Position numbers and translations under genes: made by a program | From: Manis javanica | Taxonomy: Eukaryota > Chordata > Mammalia > Pholidota > Manidae | Assembly (NCBI RefSeq): GCF_040802235.1 | Contig: NC_133158.1 | Location: 39,436,001-39,500,000 of the forward strand | Direction of reading: 5' to 3' | Length of the DNA stretch: 64,000 nt | Shown here: piece after piece, positions 9,501 to 21,390 of the stretch | Numbering within the stretch: the first letter of the stretch is position 1 | Layout: every line of letters starts with the position of its first letter | The notes under the pieces: generated by a model | What the model saw: only the letters and a program-made list of their open reading frames with translations | The model's database searches: none | What the model was told of the DNA's origin: nothing

Positions 9501-9779
9501 CCGAAGCAGTTCCAGGCGATGAAATCTGGGAAGAAGTAAATTAAGATGTGAGCTCTGGGACACAGCAGGGGAACCCTGGCGTGCAGATGTTTGCCGGGAC
9601 ACTGTGGGCTGCTTGCATGCCTGCCTCACCCGCTGTCTGGGTGCTGTCCATGGTCTCACTGGGTCATGAGCCAGCACCCCGCCAGGCTGGAAGTTGCGGC
9701 CCAGATGCTGGCCACCTGCCTCCAGAGCCACAGACAGCACTGCCTACCCTGGGAGACCCATGAGAGTGATTTGCAAAAC

Positions 9780-10165
9780 AACCACGATGCTCCATTTAGC
9801 AGGTGGCATGGCACAAAACTGATATACAGGAATCGGTGGCTTTCACACAGATAAGCAGCAAGATAGAAGATGTGATGGAAGAAAGGACCTCATTTACAAG
9901 GGCAACAAGAATGAGAAAACACCTAGGGACAGAATGAATGAGAAGTGTGCAGGATCAGTAGGAAGAAAGGGATGTCAAGGTCCTGGAAGGACTCACAAGC
10001 AGCCAAGGCTCAGCAGGGCAGGGGAGCGCACAGAGCAGCCGGTTCTCCCCAGATCACTCAATACATTCCAACAGGAGAACAACTGGCTTTGCTTTGGAAC
10101 AAGCAAGCTTATTCCCAAGTTTGTATGGAAAATAACCAACCAGAGAAATCCCCGAGGGAGAGCTG
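9780..10165 (+). mobile_element. Old L1 ORF2 fragment
   Basis: The sequence resembles a decayed L1 ORF2 reverse-transcriptase segment: AGATGTGATGGAAGAAAGG followed by a 'CATTTACAAGGGCAACAAGAATG'-like stretch at about 9893-9915, and TTTGTATGGAAAATAACC at about 10120. It is highly diverged and out of frame. Confidence 0.55.
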
Positions 10166-10169
10166 CGCT

Positions 10170-13100
10170 TGGATGACACTGTGGACCTGGAAGCTCACAC
10201 GGCCGGAGGCTCAGACCTGCGGTGGGCCTGTGCACGGGGCCATCCTGATTGGGGGCGGTGGCCTTGGGGTGTCAGCACAGATACCAAATTGGGCCCACGC
10301 CTGGCACACTACCCCACACAGACTCCATGCAGGGCAAAGCCTAAGTCTGAGTGCTGAGCAGGCCACTCCTGGGGCTCATGCTTTGGGGCAGCTGAGCTGC
10401 ACCCTGAAGCCCGGGAACCCCCCCACCATGGCCGTGAGCCCTTGATTTCTGGCCGACAGGCCCATGGCCCAGGCTCCCAAAGGAAATTCCAAAAAGCAAC
10501 ATAGACTTATGCATGCGGATCCTTCCTTGGGCTGTGTTGTTTCTGGTTCTTAGCTGATGTTGGCTTGAGCTTTGCAGAGCAGGTCTGGGTCAGGTCGGGA
10601 AGGTAGGGTGAGGGGTGAAGTGGGGGGGGCAGGTGCTCTGCCAGGTGGGGTATCCCCATGGGGAAGGGGTGGGTGATGGTGTGGGTGGAGGACTCGTGGC
10701 CCAGTGCTGTGTCCTGAGGCAGCTGAGGGCTGCCTGACACGGGAGGCCCCTTTCAAGGGCCTGAGCACCACCCTGGCCCCTGCACACTTGGCTGGTGGCC
10801 AGCGGTCCCTACTCAGGCTGTTCTGGGACACTGACTGGGGCTCCCCCTGCCACTGCTGCACAGGGAGGTGTCCTGGGTCCTGGGCTTCCACACAGGGGTA
10901 CAAGGTGTGGCTGGAGTGTGTTCCTCCCCGTTTGGGGTGGCTCCCCAAATCCCTCAGGCATAGTGGGTCCTGTCCTCGGCCTGCTGTCTGCCAGGTCACC
11001 AGGTGCTCCACCTCTGGTCTGCTCAGCAGTGCTGTCAGGCTCTTCTGTTAGCTGGGGGGACCTGTGGCCATTCATGCTGCCAAGAGGGCATGGCCTCCTT
11101 GCTGCTTCGCCACCTGCAAACTCTCGTGGAAACAAACGCAGGCCATGATGGCCACACCCAACAACACCACCAGGTAAAGGCTGGGCCACGGGCCTACGGG
11201 CAGGACACCTGCATCAGCACCTTGCAGGGCACGTGCAGAGTGTAGTCCCTGCTATGGCCAAAGTGCCAAAAGTGAACTGAATCTGGAAAAACTTCTGGTG
11301 TAGCTGTTGGCTTGTAGCAATGCAGGGGGACCGAGGAACCAGTTCGATGAGACAAGGAAGCTGCACGTCCAGCATGTGTGTCACTTTCCAGGATGACAAC
11401 CTGGCTCCTTCACCCACTGACTGTGAAAACCTGAAGCACTGATAGAATAAAAGACCCGAGCGAGGGGCCTGCCCTCCTGGACTCGGCCTGTTCCTGGTGT
11501 GCAGGGAAAGCCCTTGGTCTGGGCAAAACAGGAGGTGGCTCACCTCCCTCCGCTCCTCAGCAGCGTGCCAGTGATGTGGAGACTGGCCTTGGGGCTCCTG
11601 AGGGTCCGAAGTGTCTTTCCAGGTGGAGACTGAGAAAGCAGCAGTGACCCTATGGGACTCTGGGAGTCATTGGTGGACACGGGACAGGTGGGGCGGGACT
11701 TAGCCTTCAAGCACGGGGGACCTCAGGAGACCTGAGCCCGGGCGGGGCTGCTGGGTGGGGCCTGGAAGAAGGGGCTGCGGTGGGTTCTGTCTGCAGACAG
11801 CACAGAGGAGGGAAGTCAGGTTGAGTGGAGCTGGATGCAGCCAGAAAGCTCAGGAAGCTCTGAAGCCAAACACAGCCATTCATGCTTTGCATGGTGGAGG
11901 CAAACAAGACATGCTGAAGTGAGATTTATTTTTATTTGTTGCCATGGTAACACATCCTTTAATCAATTAAACACAGCTTCCTCTTAATCCTTTGAGCATG
12001 AAACTTGTTGAGATGAATGAAAAGTTTCTGCCTAACTTTATGTGTATTTTCACACTGTGTGCACTAGGACTCCTTTGAAGTGGCCACTGTTACAGTTCAG
12101 AGTGCAGCCAATCACTTTTTGCACATATCCAGACAGATGTGAGACTTTCAAGCCACATGACGTACTTGCCTGGGGCTGCTGCAGCTCTGTGGGTGTGCCT
12201 GTGATGGGCCGCCCTCTTCCTACCCCAGAAAGGCACTGCCTGTCCTCTCATTTTAGGTCCAGTTGGGGTGAACTGGGCTTGAAGGGCAGATGTTTTTTGG
12301 GCTCCTGGGCAGCCCTGGGCTCCTCAGTTCTGCTCATACCAGAGCAAGAAGCCCTTTGCTGAGCTCCCTGTAGCCACACCCAAAGACACGTGCCAGCTCA
12401 CACGGAGAACCATGCATGCAGCAAACACAGAGTAGAGCCCAGGGACAAGTTAGGGGTGCTGCCTTACACTGGGTGCACCCAGCTTCTGTGGGCCCTGTTG
12501 GGGACACATCTGATGTATGAAGTGGCTCTGCAGCCACCCTGTCAGCCTGGGAGCCAGTCCTCCGTGAGCCCTGCTCCCTGCCCAGGCCTCTTTCCCACCT
12601 CAGGTAAGTCAGAGAGCATCTTCCTTTTATAAAACTGCTGAACTGAGGACAAGTGACTGCCTACGACAAGGAGAGGGCTGGCAGCTGGCTGGGTGCTCCC
12701 AAGCTCCCGAGAGGTTCACTCTTCTGAATATTAGTCTCTGAACACATTTTTTTAAAAATTTAAAGTCCTGGCCCCTGAGACTTTCACATCAGCCACGGTG
12801 TTGTTCTGAAGCCTTCAGCTCACAGGCAGGGGCTTTCACTTCCAGAAACGGGGTGACTTCTGGCAGACAGACACTCCTGCCACCAACAGCCATTCAGACA
12901 TTGGATTCAAGAACCCTGCTGAGGTCCTGAAGCAGCCCAGAACAGAGGGGCTGCAACCCTGGCGGGAAAGGAGGGCCTCTGGAAAGCGAGGTCCGGAGAA
13001 CTGAGCCTGTTCACCACACTGGCTCTCCCTCAAGACATCTGCTGACTTGATCCTCACATAGTGAAAGGCTAGCAGGTCACCCAGACCGCTCAGAGCCGGG

Positions 13101-14118
13101 CAGAGCTCTCACTGGGCTCATGGTGTCGGGAGACAGCGATCCATGTTCAAACCCTGCCAAGGAGGAAGGATGGGGGAATAGGAAAGAGCACAGGAGACAG
13201 GAGCCTCCATGAAAAACACCCCTCACCATCACCACCATCATGGTACAGGGTGGCTCCACTGCATAGGCAGCAGGACAAGGAGCGGTGGCACCTGGCATGG
13301 AATCATCAGCAAAGTTGGAGTAAAAACATCTGCTGAAAGTCTTGGGGAGGTCCTGAGCAGCCCAGAACAGAGGGAAGCAAAGCAGCAGAAAGAAGATGCA
13401 GGTGCAGTGTGATGAGGACCGTGCGTGGCTGTGGGGCGCAGGAGCGCCGCCTGCAGCTCTTGGGAATGGACCTGACTTGAGAGGGTCGGTCCATTCCCAG
13501 GTATGTTTGAGCAGTCATATTATTCAACAATGGCTAAAGACAGCAGTTTGATTTTACAAAATCATGATCCCAGGAATATTTCAGTGATTCCAACAGTGGA
13601 CAAATAAGATCCTTCTCAAACAGATAATTTGAAAAATATCCAAAATGTCAGACTATCATGATATCTCAACTGCTCATCCTAGGATGATGGCTGCGTAGGC
13701 TGTTTTCTGTGTTAACTGTGCTCAGTAAGTCAGACTTGCTTGTGTCAACAGTCTTTCGGGCTGAGAACTCTCATGTTGGATGTTTATTAGAACTACAGAC
13801 ACTGAAGAAGCTGCACCGGCCCTCAGTCTTGAGAAGCAGAAAGACTGTTCCGTGCCGACGAGAGCTGCTGCCATCACTACATGTTACAGAGGTTTGCCTT
13901 GCTGGGGTCATGATAAAAAGCTGGCCATTTTCAAGTAATGCATATTATTAAACTAACTCTAAATTTTTTCAGAGTACTTAGAACAATGTAGATGTGAAAT
14001 AACCAGTGTGACTGATTTACTCAAACAGAATTAATCAAAATGATGGGGAAATGTATATACAATGCAGTGGGAAATAAATAAGCCAAGCAGACTTTTGCTT
14101 CCTACCAGTAACAGTAAC
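10170..14118. other. Intergenic DNA without recognised gene
   Basis: Nothing protein-coding is supported. 10400-11900 is G+C-rich; 11920-12010 is an A/T-rich patch; 13200-13250 has a short CAC/CAT-rich run. Open frames of up to 150 codons in the G+C-rich part occur on both strands at once and lack domain signals. No RNA gene was seen. Confidence 0.5.
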
Positions 14119-14130
14119 AACAAGGAATGG
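14119..14130. repeat. TSD of the 5'-inverted L1, left copy
   Basis: AACAAGGAATGG here is repeated at 15278-15289, just after the A-rich tail of the element between them. Confidence 0.85.
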
Positions 14131-15277
14131 AATTTCTATTTTGAGCTTTTTGAGGAACCTCCATACTGCTTTCCATAGTGGTTAAACTAGTTTACATTCC
14201 CACCAGCAGTGTAGGAGGGTTCCCCTTTCTCCACAACCTTGCCGACATTTTTTGTTGTTTGTCTTTTGGATGGTAGCCATCCTTACCGGTGTGAGGTGGT
14301 ATCTCATCATGGTTTTAATCTGCATTTCTCTGATGACTAGAGATGTGGAGCATCTCTTCATGTGTCTGTTGGCCATCTGAATTTCTTCTTTGGAGAACTG
14401 TCTGTTCAGCTCCTCTGCCCATTTTTTAATTGGATTGTTTGCTTTTTGTTTGTTGAGGTGCGTGAGCTCTTTATATATTTTGGATGTCAAGCCTTTATCG
14501 ATCTGTCGTTTATGAATATATTCTCCCATACTGTAGGGTACCTTTTTGTTCTATTGATAGTGTTCTTTGCTGTACTCAAAAATAGAAATACCATTTGACC
14601 CAGGAATTCCACTCCTAGGAATTTACCCTAAGAATGCAGAAGCCCAGTTTGAAAATGACAGATGCACCCCTATGTTTATCGTAGCACTATTTACAAGAGC
14701 CAATGAATGGAAGCAACCTAAGTGTCCATGAGTAGATGAATGGGTAAAGAAGATGTGGTACATATACACAATGGAATACTATTCAGCCATAAGAAGAAAA
14801 CAAATCCTACCATTTACAACAACATGGATTAGAGCTAGAGGGTATTATGCTCAGTGAAATAAGCCAGGCGGAGAAAGACAAATACCAAATGATTTCACTC
14901 ATATGTAGAGTATAAGAACAAAGAAAAACTGAAGGAACAAAACAGCAGCAGACTCACAGAATCCAAGAATGGACTAACAGTTACCAAAGGGAAAGGGGAT
15001 GGGGAGGATGGGAGGGAAGGGAGGGATAAGGGTGGGGAAAAAGAAAGGGGGCATTACGATTAACATGTATAATGTGGGGGGGGCACAGAGAGGGCTGTGC
15101 AACACAGAGACGACAAGTAGTGATTCTACAGCATCTTACTATGCTGATGGACAGTGACTGTAATGGGGTTTGTGGGGGAGACTTGGTGAAGGGGGGACCC
15201 TAGTAAACATAATGTTCTTCATGTAATTGTAGATTAATGATAACAATAAGAACAAAAAAAGTCCAAAAAAACAAACA
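14131..15277 (+). mobile_element. 5'-truncated, 5'-inverted L1 insertion
   Basis: The part 14131-14570 is L1 ORF2 3' sequence in reverse orientation. The part from about 14571 to 15277 continues the same region forward (CCATTTGACCCAGGAATTCC) through the 3' UTR to an A-rich tail. Both pieces meet at the shared CAAAATAGAAAT word, so little or no L1 sequence was lost at the inversion point. This is the signature of twin priming by L1 reverse transcriptase. A perfect 12-bp TSD flanks the element. The 3' UTR carries a G-run-rich polypurine tract (14996-15056). Confidence 0.9.
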
Positions 15278-15289
15278 AACAAGGAATGG
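15278..15289. repeat. TSD of the 5'-inverted L1, right copy
   Basis: AACAAGGAATGG, a perfect copy of 14119-14130. Confidence 0.85.
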
Positions 15290-16367
15290 GTTTATCCTCC
15301 TGCCTGAAACAAGAAAAAACAAAAGCAGAAAACAGAAAATGTATGAAATAATAGTTTTCACCACACTGGACATGGGACCATGAAGGAGAGCGATCCCCAG
15401 AGGGGACAGGGGCAGGCGGGCCCGACACCTGGCCTGGTCACCTGCCATGAGGCCTGTGCTGCAGGGGGAGCCCTGGAGTTGCAGGGCCACCTCAACATCC
15501 AGAGCCCTGACCAGGGCAACTGTGCAAGGGAAGCACCCAGGGCAAGAAGAACCACCTGGAGGGACCTGAGGGCTTAGTCACTGCAGTGGAGAGACAATGA
15601 ACTCAAAGGCCTCTCTAAACTATCCAAAATAAGATACTCAGAGAAAAAAGAACTTAAAAACAAAAAGAGCATCGGTGGACTGTGGAACATCATGTGGTCT
15701 AATTGGTGTGTAACTGGAGGCTCTGCAGGAGAGGAGGGGAAGGAGTGGGGCTGGTGGAAGAAATACATTTGAAGAAATAATGGCAAAAAAAATTACCCAA
15801 TTTGATGAAAACTGTCAACCCAAGTAGGTCCCAGTAGCCCAAGTAATCCCAAACAGAACTTATATGAGAAAACCATACCGAGGCACACCACAATTAATGG
15901 CTCAGAGCCAGCAATAAAGAGAAAAATCTTAAAGCAGCCCGTAAAAAGGACACATTGCAGAGAAGGAGAGAAGGGCGACTGCAGATTTCTTGCTGGAAAT
16001 GATGCACGTGGGAAGACAGTGGAGCAACATCTTTAAAGAGTTAATGAGTGAACAAAACCCAAACAAAATTCTAAGGCCAGCAAAAGTTCTTTCAAAAACA
16101 GATTAAATAAAGAGTTTTTAGACAAATAATGCCTGAATAAATTCATCACCAGAAGAACTATACTACAAGAAATGTTAAAGATGTCCTTCAGGCAGAAGGA
16201 CTATTATACTGGGCAGGAGCTTTACACAAAGAAAACAAAAGCTCTTAAAATGGTAACTATATTGGCACATATGATAGATGTTTTCTTACTCAAGTCTGTG
16301 AGGTGAATTTTTACACTGAAATAATACCAATGTAATGTGGGGTTTACAACATATGTTAGTGAAATAT
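15290..16367 (+). mobile_element. Old L1, ORF1 region
   Basis: Decayed L1 sequence: A-rich, with the ORF1 C-terminal-type stretch at about 15890-16200 (CAGCAATAAAGAGAAAAATC, and further on TACTACAAGAAATGTTAAAG). The ends are blurred; the first 300 bp may include older unrelated DNA. The copy continues after the solo LTR at about 16740 and again at 17993-18190. Confidence 0.65.
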
Positions 16368-16372
16368 GTGAC

Positions 16373-16734
16373 TGTAAGGCTGGGGGCACTGATGGGAGGA
16401 GCAAGCACATTGGACACTGGTGACGTGCCAAAGTCCCCGGCTGCTGCCCCCTCCCACATTGCATACTGATGACGTGCCAAAGTCCCTGGCTGTTGCCCCC
16501 TCCCAACCTGAAAAATGTGCCTTGGGCTAGCCAATCCTCGTGCCGCTGTAAATCTAAGCTCTGCCTCCCCCTACCTTCTTTAAAAACTTGCTGCCTGTCT
16601 ACTTACGTGCGAATTCCCCAGCCTCCATTTCTATAGACTGGGGAAATTTCGCCCGGGTATTTGCGTTCAGATAAATTACCTGGCCCTTTGTTGCCTCTCT
16701 TCGTCTGCTTATTTTGGCTGGAATTTATCTTACA
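16373..16734 (+). mobile_element. Solo LTR, 362 bp
   Basis: It starts TGTAAGGCTGGG and ends TTTATCTTACA, with short inverted terminal repeats (TGTAAG/CTTACA) and a perfect 5-bp TSD, GTGAC, at 16368-16372 and 16735-16739. A 49-bp tandem duplication lies at 16406-16454 and 16455-16503 (shared core GACGTGCCAAAGTCCC). It interrupts the old L1. No internal viral sequence remains, so it arose by LTR-LTR recombination. Confidence 0.85.
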
Positions 16735-16739
16735 GTGAC

Positions 16740-16923
16740 AACTGTACAAAGGCCAGGGGGACAGAATGAAGGTACAAGCTTTAAAGGATCTCACACCAGA
16801 TGTGAGGTGGTACATCACTGGAAGTCAGACTAAGAAAAGATCACAAACCCCAAATATAAAATAACAAAAGAAAGATTTATAGCTAATAAGTCAACAGAGG
16901 AGATAAAATGGTGTGGGTAAAAC
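16740..16923 (+). mobile_element. Old L1, continued
   Basis: A-rich sequence continuing the decayed L1 interrupted by the solo LTR. It is placed by context more than by strong sequence match. Confidence 0.45.
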
Positions 16924-17211
16924 TGTAACATTTCCAGATTATCTCGCCTGGCTTTAGTGCATCTGCAAATCCTCAAGGGTGGAGAGAAGTTCATCTCCAT
17001 GTCAGTGGGTAATTACCTGGGCAACTGAGGGCGCATCTGAACCTGGGAGGTGAGGGGAGGGCCTTGCTTGCTCCTGCCGGAGCAGGAGAGAGACACCCCG
17101 GACTGCAGTTTGTAAGGAATAAACAGGTTTTAAGCTTTATTTCTCCCTTTGACTGATTTCGGCTTTAGAGGTATTTTGCCCCTGGATTTCCTCTCCCTGG
17201 ACTTACAAATG
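16924..17211 (+). repeat. LTR-like element, family not named
   Basis: It begins about TGTAACATTTCC and ends about CTCCCTGGACTTACA; an AATAAA lies near 17118 followed by a pyrimidine-rich U5-like stretch. TG...CA type ends are plausible, but no clear TSD was found, so the edges are approximate. Confidence 0.5.
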
Positions 17212-17215
17212 GAAT

Positions 17216-17988
17216 TGTTAGGAAGGAAAATAGATATGAGCGGGGTAGGAAGAGAAAAAGGCCAGTCAAGTCCACTAAAAAGACCCAGAGTGAATCAATT
17301 AAAACTCAAACACTAGGAATAACTTGGCCTGGAATGTTTGAATATTCCCCAGATAAAGGAAGGTACCTCAGCATAGCCCATGTTTTTATTATGTTAATCA
17401 TGCAGGCCCAGCTTATTTTTTAACTTTACCTAAAGGCTGTTTTTTTTCTCCTTCCATCCCTGATCAAGTTTGTAACCTAGGCAACTAATTTAGCATGCAG
17501 GCCCAGCCGTAAACAACATAGTAAAAGGCAGGAAGGATTCCATCTTAAGGACTGTATTTTAATACCCAGGAAGTTAAGAAGATTCTTAACTTACTTTTTA
17601 GCAAACAGACAACAACTCAGCCCACCTTGGGGACTGGGCAGGACCACTTAAGGAATCTGCACCCCCGGCCCTTAGTCACATTCCTAAAGAATCCTTAAAA
17701 GGGGGAACCCTCAGCCTTTCATCGTGCTCCTCTCTCTGAGGATGCCGCATTTTCTGAGTGTGAAACTTAAACTTTTCCCAATCTTTCAGTGAGTAACCTT
17801 TTAATCTTAAACTTTCTCTCTCCAACCTTTCAGGGTGCCTCTCCTTGCTGAGGTGGCCTGTACTTTTCCTCTCTTTAAATCACTTTAAATAATAAACTTT
17901 TACTCTGCTTCACTATTGTGTCTCTGCACTTCAATTCTTTGTTGCAGGGGGGAACAAGGACTAAGAAAATACACACGCTCCCCCAACA
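17216..17988 (+). mobile_element. Solo LTR, 773 bp
   Basis: It starts TGTTAGGAAGGAAAATAG and ends CTCCCCCAACA, with TG...CA ends and a 4-bp TSD GAAT (17212-17215 and 17989-17992) as expected for class I ERVs. AATAAA lies at 17891-17896. The flanking DNA on the right is old L1 sequence, so it inserted into that L1. A partial, rearranged copy of the same LTR starts at 18197. Confidence 0.8.
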
Positions 17989-17992
17989 GAAT

Positions 17993-18192
17993 CACAAAAA
18001 CATACAAAGTGAATCCAGAAACAGTCAGAAAATGCAGAAAAACAGAACAAAGAATATGAAGGACAAATAGAAAACAAAGAGCTATCTAATAGACTTAAAT
18101 CTAAATATATCAATAATCATGTTGAATGCAAATGGTCTAAAGATCACAATGGAAAGGCAGAGATGATCAGATTGAATTAAAAGAACCCAGAC
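17993..18192 (+). mobile_element. Old L1, start of ORF2
   Basis: Decayed L1 resembling the endonuclease-domain start: a stretch encoding something like NHVECKWSK with AATGGTCTAAAGATC and AGATGATCAGATTGAATT. It lies between two LTRs of one family. Confidence 0.6.
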
Positions 18193-18196
18193 TGAT

Positions 18197-18935
18197 TGTT
18201 AGGCAGGAAAATAGATATGAGTGGGGTGGGAAGAGAAAAAGGCTCTAAGTCCATTAAAAAGACCCAGCGTTAATCACTTACAGCTCAAAAAGCCAGGAGC
18301 AACTTGGCCTGGAATGTTTGAATATTCCTCAGATAAAGGAGGGTACCTCAGCATAGCCCATGTCTTTATTATGTTGTTAATACAGGCCCAGCTTATTTTT
18401 TAACTTTACCTAAATGCTGTTTTTTTTTTCTCCTTTTGGCCCTAATCAAGTAGTTTCCAACCTCGGCAATTAATTTAGCATGCAGGCCCAGCTGTAAACA
18501 ACATAGTAAAAGGCAGGAAGGATTCCATCTTAAAGATTGTATTTTAAAACCCAGGAAGTTAAGAAGTAAGATTCTTAACTTACTCTTCAGCAAACAGACA
18601 ATAACTCAGTCAACCTTGGGGGCTGGGCAGGCAGCCTTGTTTAATAAGTTCCCGGACCTCAGCAAGGAGAGGCATCCTGAAAGGTTGGAGAAAGTTTAAG
18701 ATTAAAAGGTTACACACTGAAAGATTGGGAAAAGTTTAAGTTTCACACTCAGAAAATGCAGGCATCTGCAGAGAGGAGCACCCTGAAATATTGGGGGTTC
18801 CCCCTTTTAAAGATTCTTTAGGAATGTGACTAAGGGCTGAGGTGCAGATTTGTTAAGTGGTCCTGCACAGTCCCCAAGGTGGGCTAAGTTATTGTCTGTT
18901 TGCTAAAATAAGTTAAGAATCTTTTTAACTTCTCT
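18197..18935. mobile_element. Fold-back (internally inverted) LTR
   Basis: 18197-18632 matches the first part of the LTR at 17216-17988 in the same orientation. After a short junction (18633-18657), 18658-18930 matches LTR positions about 17575-17852 in inverted orientation. The shared part (about 18560-18632 against 18865-18930) forms an inverted repeat of roughly 70 bp with a 230-bp spacer. This is not a normal LTR copy; an inversion or recombination between opposed LTRs is likely. Confidence 0.75.
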
Positions 18936-19536
18936 ATAATGTTACCTCTGTCAAATTAACTGCACAAAGTTATAAAGTGCATGGTCACCACCCAAGGGCA
19001 CTGCCCCCAGTGGCCCTCCACCCTTAGGCACGTGTCCTCTCATTCTCAAATAAGCCAGCCTGAGTGTAATGCTCAGCTGCATAAAAATAAATTAGGACTA
19101 AGAAAAACTGAGTATTTTTTGTTAAGCGCAGGCTTAACAAGAGTCTGAAGGACTCATTTCAACTTGTGCACACAAGGCCCATACTGACAAATGCATAAAA
19201 ACATAATCGTTTGTGTTCTTCACAAAGTACTCAGGACTTTAATGAAAAAAGTCACAAGAAAAAAAATCCTAGCTCAAAGCAATTAAAAATATACATACAA
19301 GCCATTATAATCCTATCACAAACCAAAAAGATGATGCCCCCTAAAACAAAGTGCTTAAAGGGGAATCGGATGGGGGAGAGATAAGGAAAATATTCAACAC
19401 AGCCATCAAGGTCAGCAAACCACTTTTTTCCTCCGGTTGGCAAAGTCAGCAGAGCATCCCTGCTCCCTCCTCCCCTCCTTCTTTGGGTTCCTATTTTGCC
19501 CTGTGCATTCCTAAATGCCACATATCAAAATAATAT
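18936..19536. other. Repeat-like sequence hosting L1-A
   Basis: No gene. The segment 19300-19536, together with 33832-33950 after removal of L1-A, reads as LTR-like sequence (U5-like CCTCCGAGTGCTGCTTGGTTC ending near 33945). The remainder is not identified. Confidence 0.4.
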
Positions 19537-19551
19537 AAATTGCTCCCCTTG
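19537..19551. repeat. TSD of L1-A, left copy
   Basis: AAATTGCTCCCCTTG, repeated perfectly at 33817-33831 after the poly(A) tail of L1-A. Confidence 0.9.
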
Positions 19552-20494
19552 TGGGGGCATGCAAGATGGTGGCATGAGTAGGGCGGTGGAAATCTCCTCT
19601 TAAAACCAGATACAGTACAACAACCGGGCTACATCTACATCTGCGAGAACTCAGCATCTCATGAAAACGGTAAGATACAAAGCCGTGACCCGGCGGGACC
19701 CAAGTGCCCCCTCACCCCAGCTCACCAGCAGGAGGAAAAGAATCAGAGTGGGGAGGGAGTGGAAGCCAGGGCTGCTAAATAACGAGCCCTAGTAATCTGC
19801 CCCGGGAGCACAGACACACATTGTGTGGTGTACTGGATATTGCACCACAGAAAAGTAAAATCTGAGATGGAGACTGCAAGCAGGTCCCCACAGCCGGCTC
19901 CCCTGGGACAAAAGAAAAGCAGGCACTGTAAAAGTCTTAAACGGACAAGGGTTTAACAGGTGGACAAAATTGTCCTGGCACATTCAGCCCAGCAGGCTGG
20001 GAATCTTAAGGAACTTCAGATGCCCTAACCCCCTGGGTGGCAACACAGCTCCAAAGCCCCTCACGGTGATAAGCAGCCTGCTGTTCATTCCCCCCCACAG
20101 GCACTGCAAGCAAACCAGCTGACCCACCATTGCTGCAGGGGCAGCCTCGCCCACAGCAACCACACAGTCTTCTCCCAGCACATAGCTAACCAGGCCAGAC
20201 CCAGAGGCTGCCATCAGCACGCAGCTACCCGGCAGAGGCAGAGGAAGCCAGCGCAAGGTCCGGAAGGCAGGAAGAGGCACCACACCCAGCACACCTGTGA
20301 CACCCAGCAGTGCTCTAGGCCATCCTGAGGGCCGCCCTACACACAGCAGCTCAGGGGATTAACCCAGAGACTGCTCCCGGTGTGCGGGTAACCAGCACAG
20401 GCAGTGGAGAAGGGCAAGGTGACCAGCAAGCAGGAAGGAACTTTGTTCTCCCAGCTGACACACGCACCACTCACCAGTGATCACTTCTATTGCC

Positions 20495-21266
20495 ATGAAA
20501 AGGCAGAAGAACCCAGTCCAGTCCAAAATCACTCAAACAACACAAGAGAGAGGGCATGGTGAGATAGATATATCCAATTTTCCTGAAAAAGAATATAAAA
20601 TAAAAGTCATAACCATGCTGATGGAGCTGCAGAGAAATATGCAAGAGCTAAGGGATGAAGTCTGGAGGGAAATAAGAGAAATGAAACAACCAATGGATGG
20701 ACTTAAGAGCACAATGGATAAGGTGCAAGAGACTGTTAATAGAATAGAAATCAGAGAACAGGAATACAGAGAAGCTGAGACAGTGAAGATAAAAGGATCT
20801 CTAGGAATGAAAGAATATTAAGAAAACTGTGTGATCAATCCAAACGGAACAATATTCACATAATAGGGGTACCAGAAGAAGAAGGAGAGAGAAAAAGGGA
20901 TGGAAAGTGTCTTTGAAGAAATAATTGCTGAAAACTTCCCCAAGTTGGGGATGGAAATAGTCTCTCAGACCATGGAAGCCCACAGATCTCCCAACACAAG
21001 GGACCCAAGGAGGACAACACCAAGACATATAATAATTAAAATGGCAAAGATCAAAGACAAGGATACAAACCTTACAGGCCAGAAGAGAATGGCACGATAT
21101 ATTTAATGCAATGAAGCAGAAGGGTGTTGAACCAAGAATACTGTATCCAGCAAGATTATCATTTAAACTTGAAGGAGGGATTAAATGATTTCCAGATAAG
21201 CAAAGGTTGAGGGAATTTGCCTCCCACAAACCACCTCTACAGGGTATTTTAAAGGGACTGCTTTAG
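20495..21266 (+). pseudogene. L1-A ORF1
   Basis: The Met at 20495 (MKRQKN) starts an ORF1p-like coiled-coil N-terminus (LQRNMQELRDEVWREIREM). The frame stops at 20819-20821; the RNA-binding (RRM/CTD) portion continues in the -1 frame with a stretch like IIGVPEEE. About 85-90 bp of the CTD are deleted near 21068 relative to L1-B, and a TGA lies near 21187. ORF1p is the trimeric RNA chaperone of L1. The frame break near 20790 coincides with that of L1-B. Confidence 0.85.
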
Positions 21267-21357
21267 ATGGAAGCACTCCTAAGGCTAAATAGATGTCACC
21301 AGAGAAAATAAAATCATAGCAAAGAAAGCAGACCAACCAAATACTAACTAAAGGCAA

Positions 21358-21372
21358 AAAATAAAATCATCC
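21358..21372. repeat. TSD of L1-B composite, left copy
   Basis: AAAATAAAATCATCC, perfectly repeated at 29452-29466. Left of it is L1-A sequence, and the same L1-A sequence continues right of the second copy. Confidence 0.88.
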
Positions 21373-21390
21373 ACAAGATGGCGGCGTGAG
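21373..21390 (+). promoter_or_regulatory. YY1-like site at L1-B 5' end
   Basis: CAAGATGGCGGC matches the YY1 consensus. In human L1 a YY1 site just inside the 5' end directs accurate initiation. L1-A has CAAGATGGTGGC at the corresponding place (about 19562-19573). Confidence 0.6.

Noticed and set aside
17216-18935. Two same-oriented LTRs as ends of a short provirus
   Set aside because: The 200 bp between them is old L1 sequence with no viral content, the first LTR has its own GAAT TSD, and the second is rearranged.
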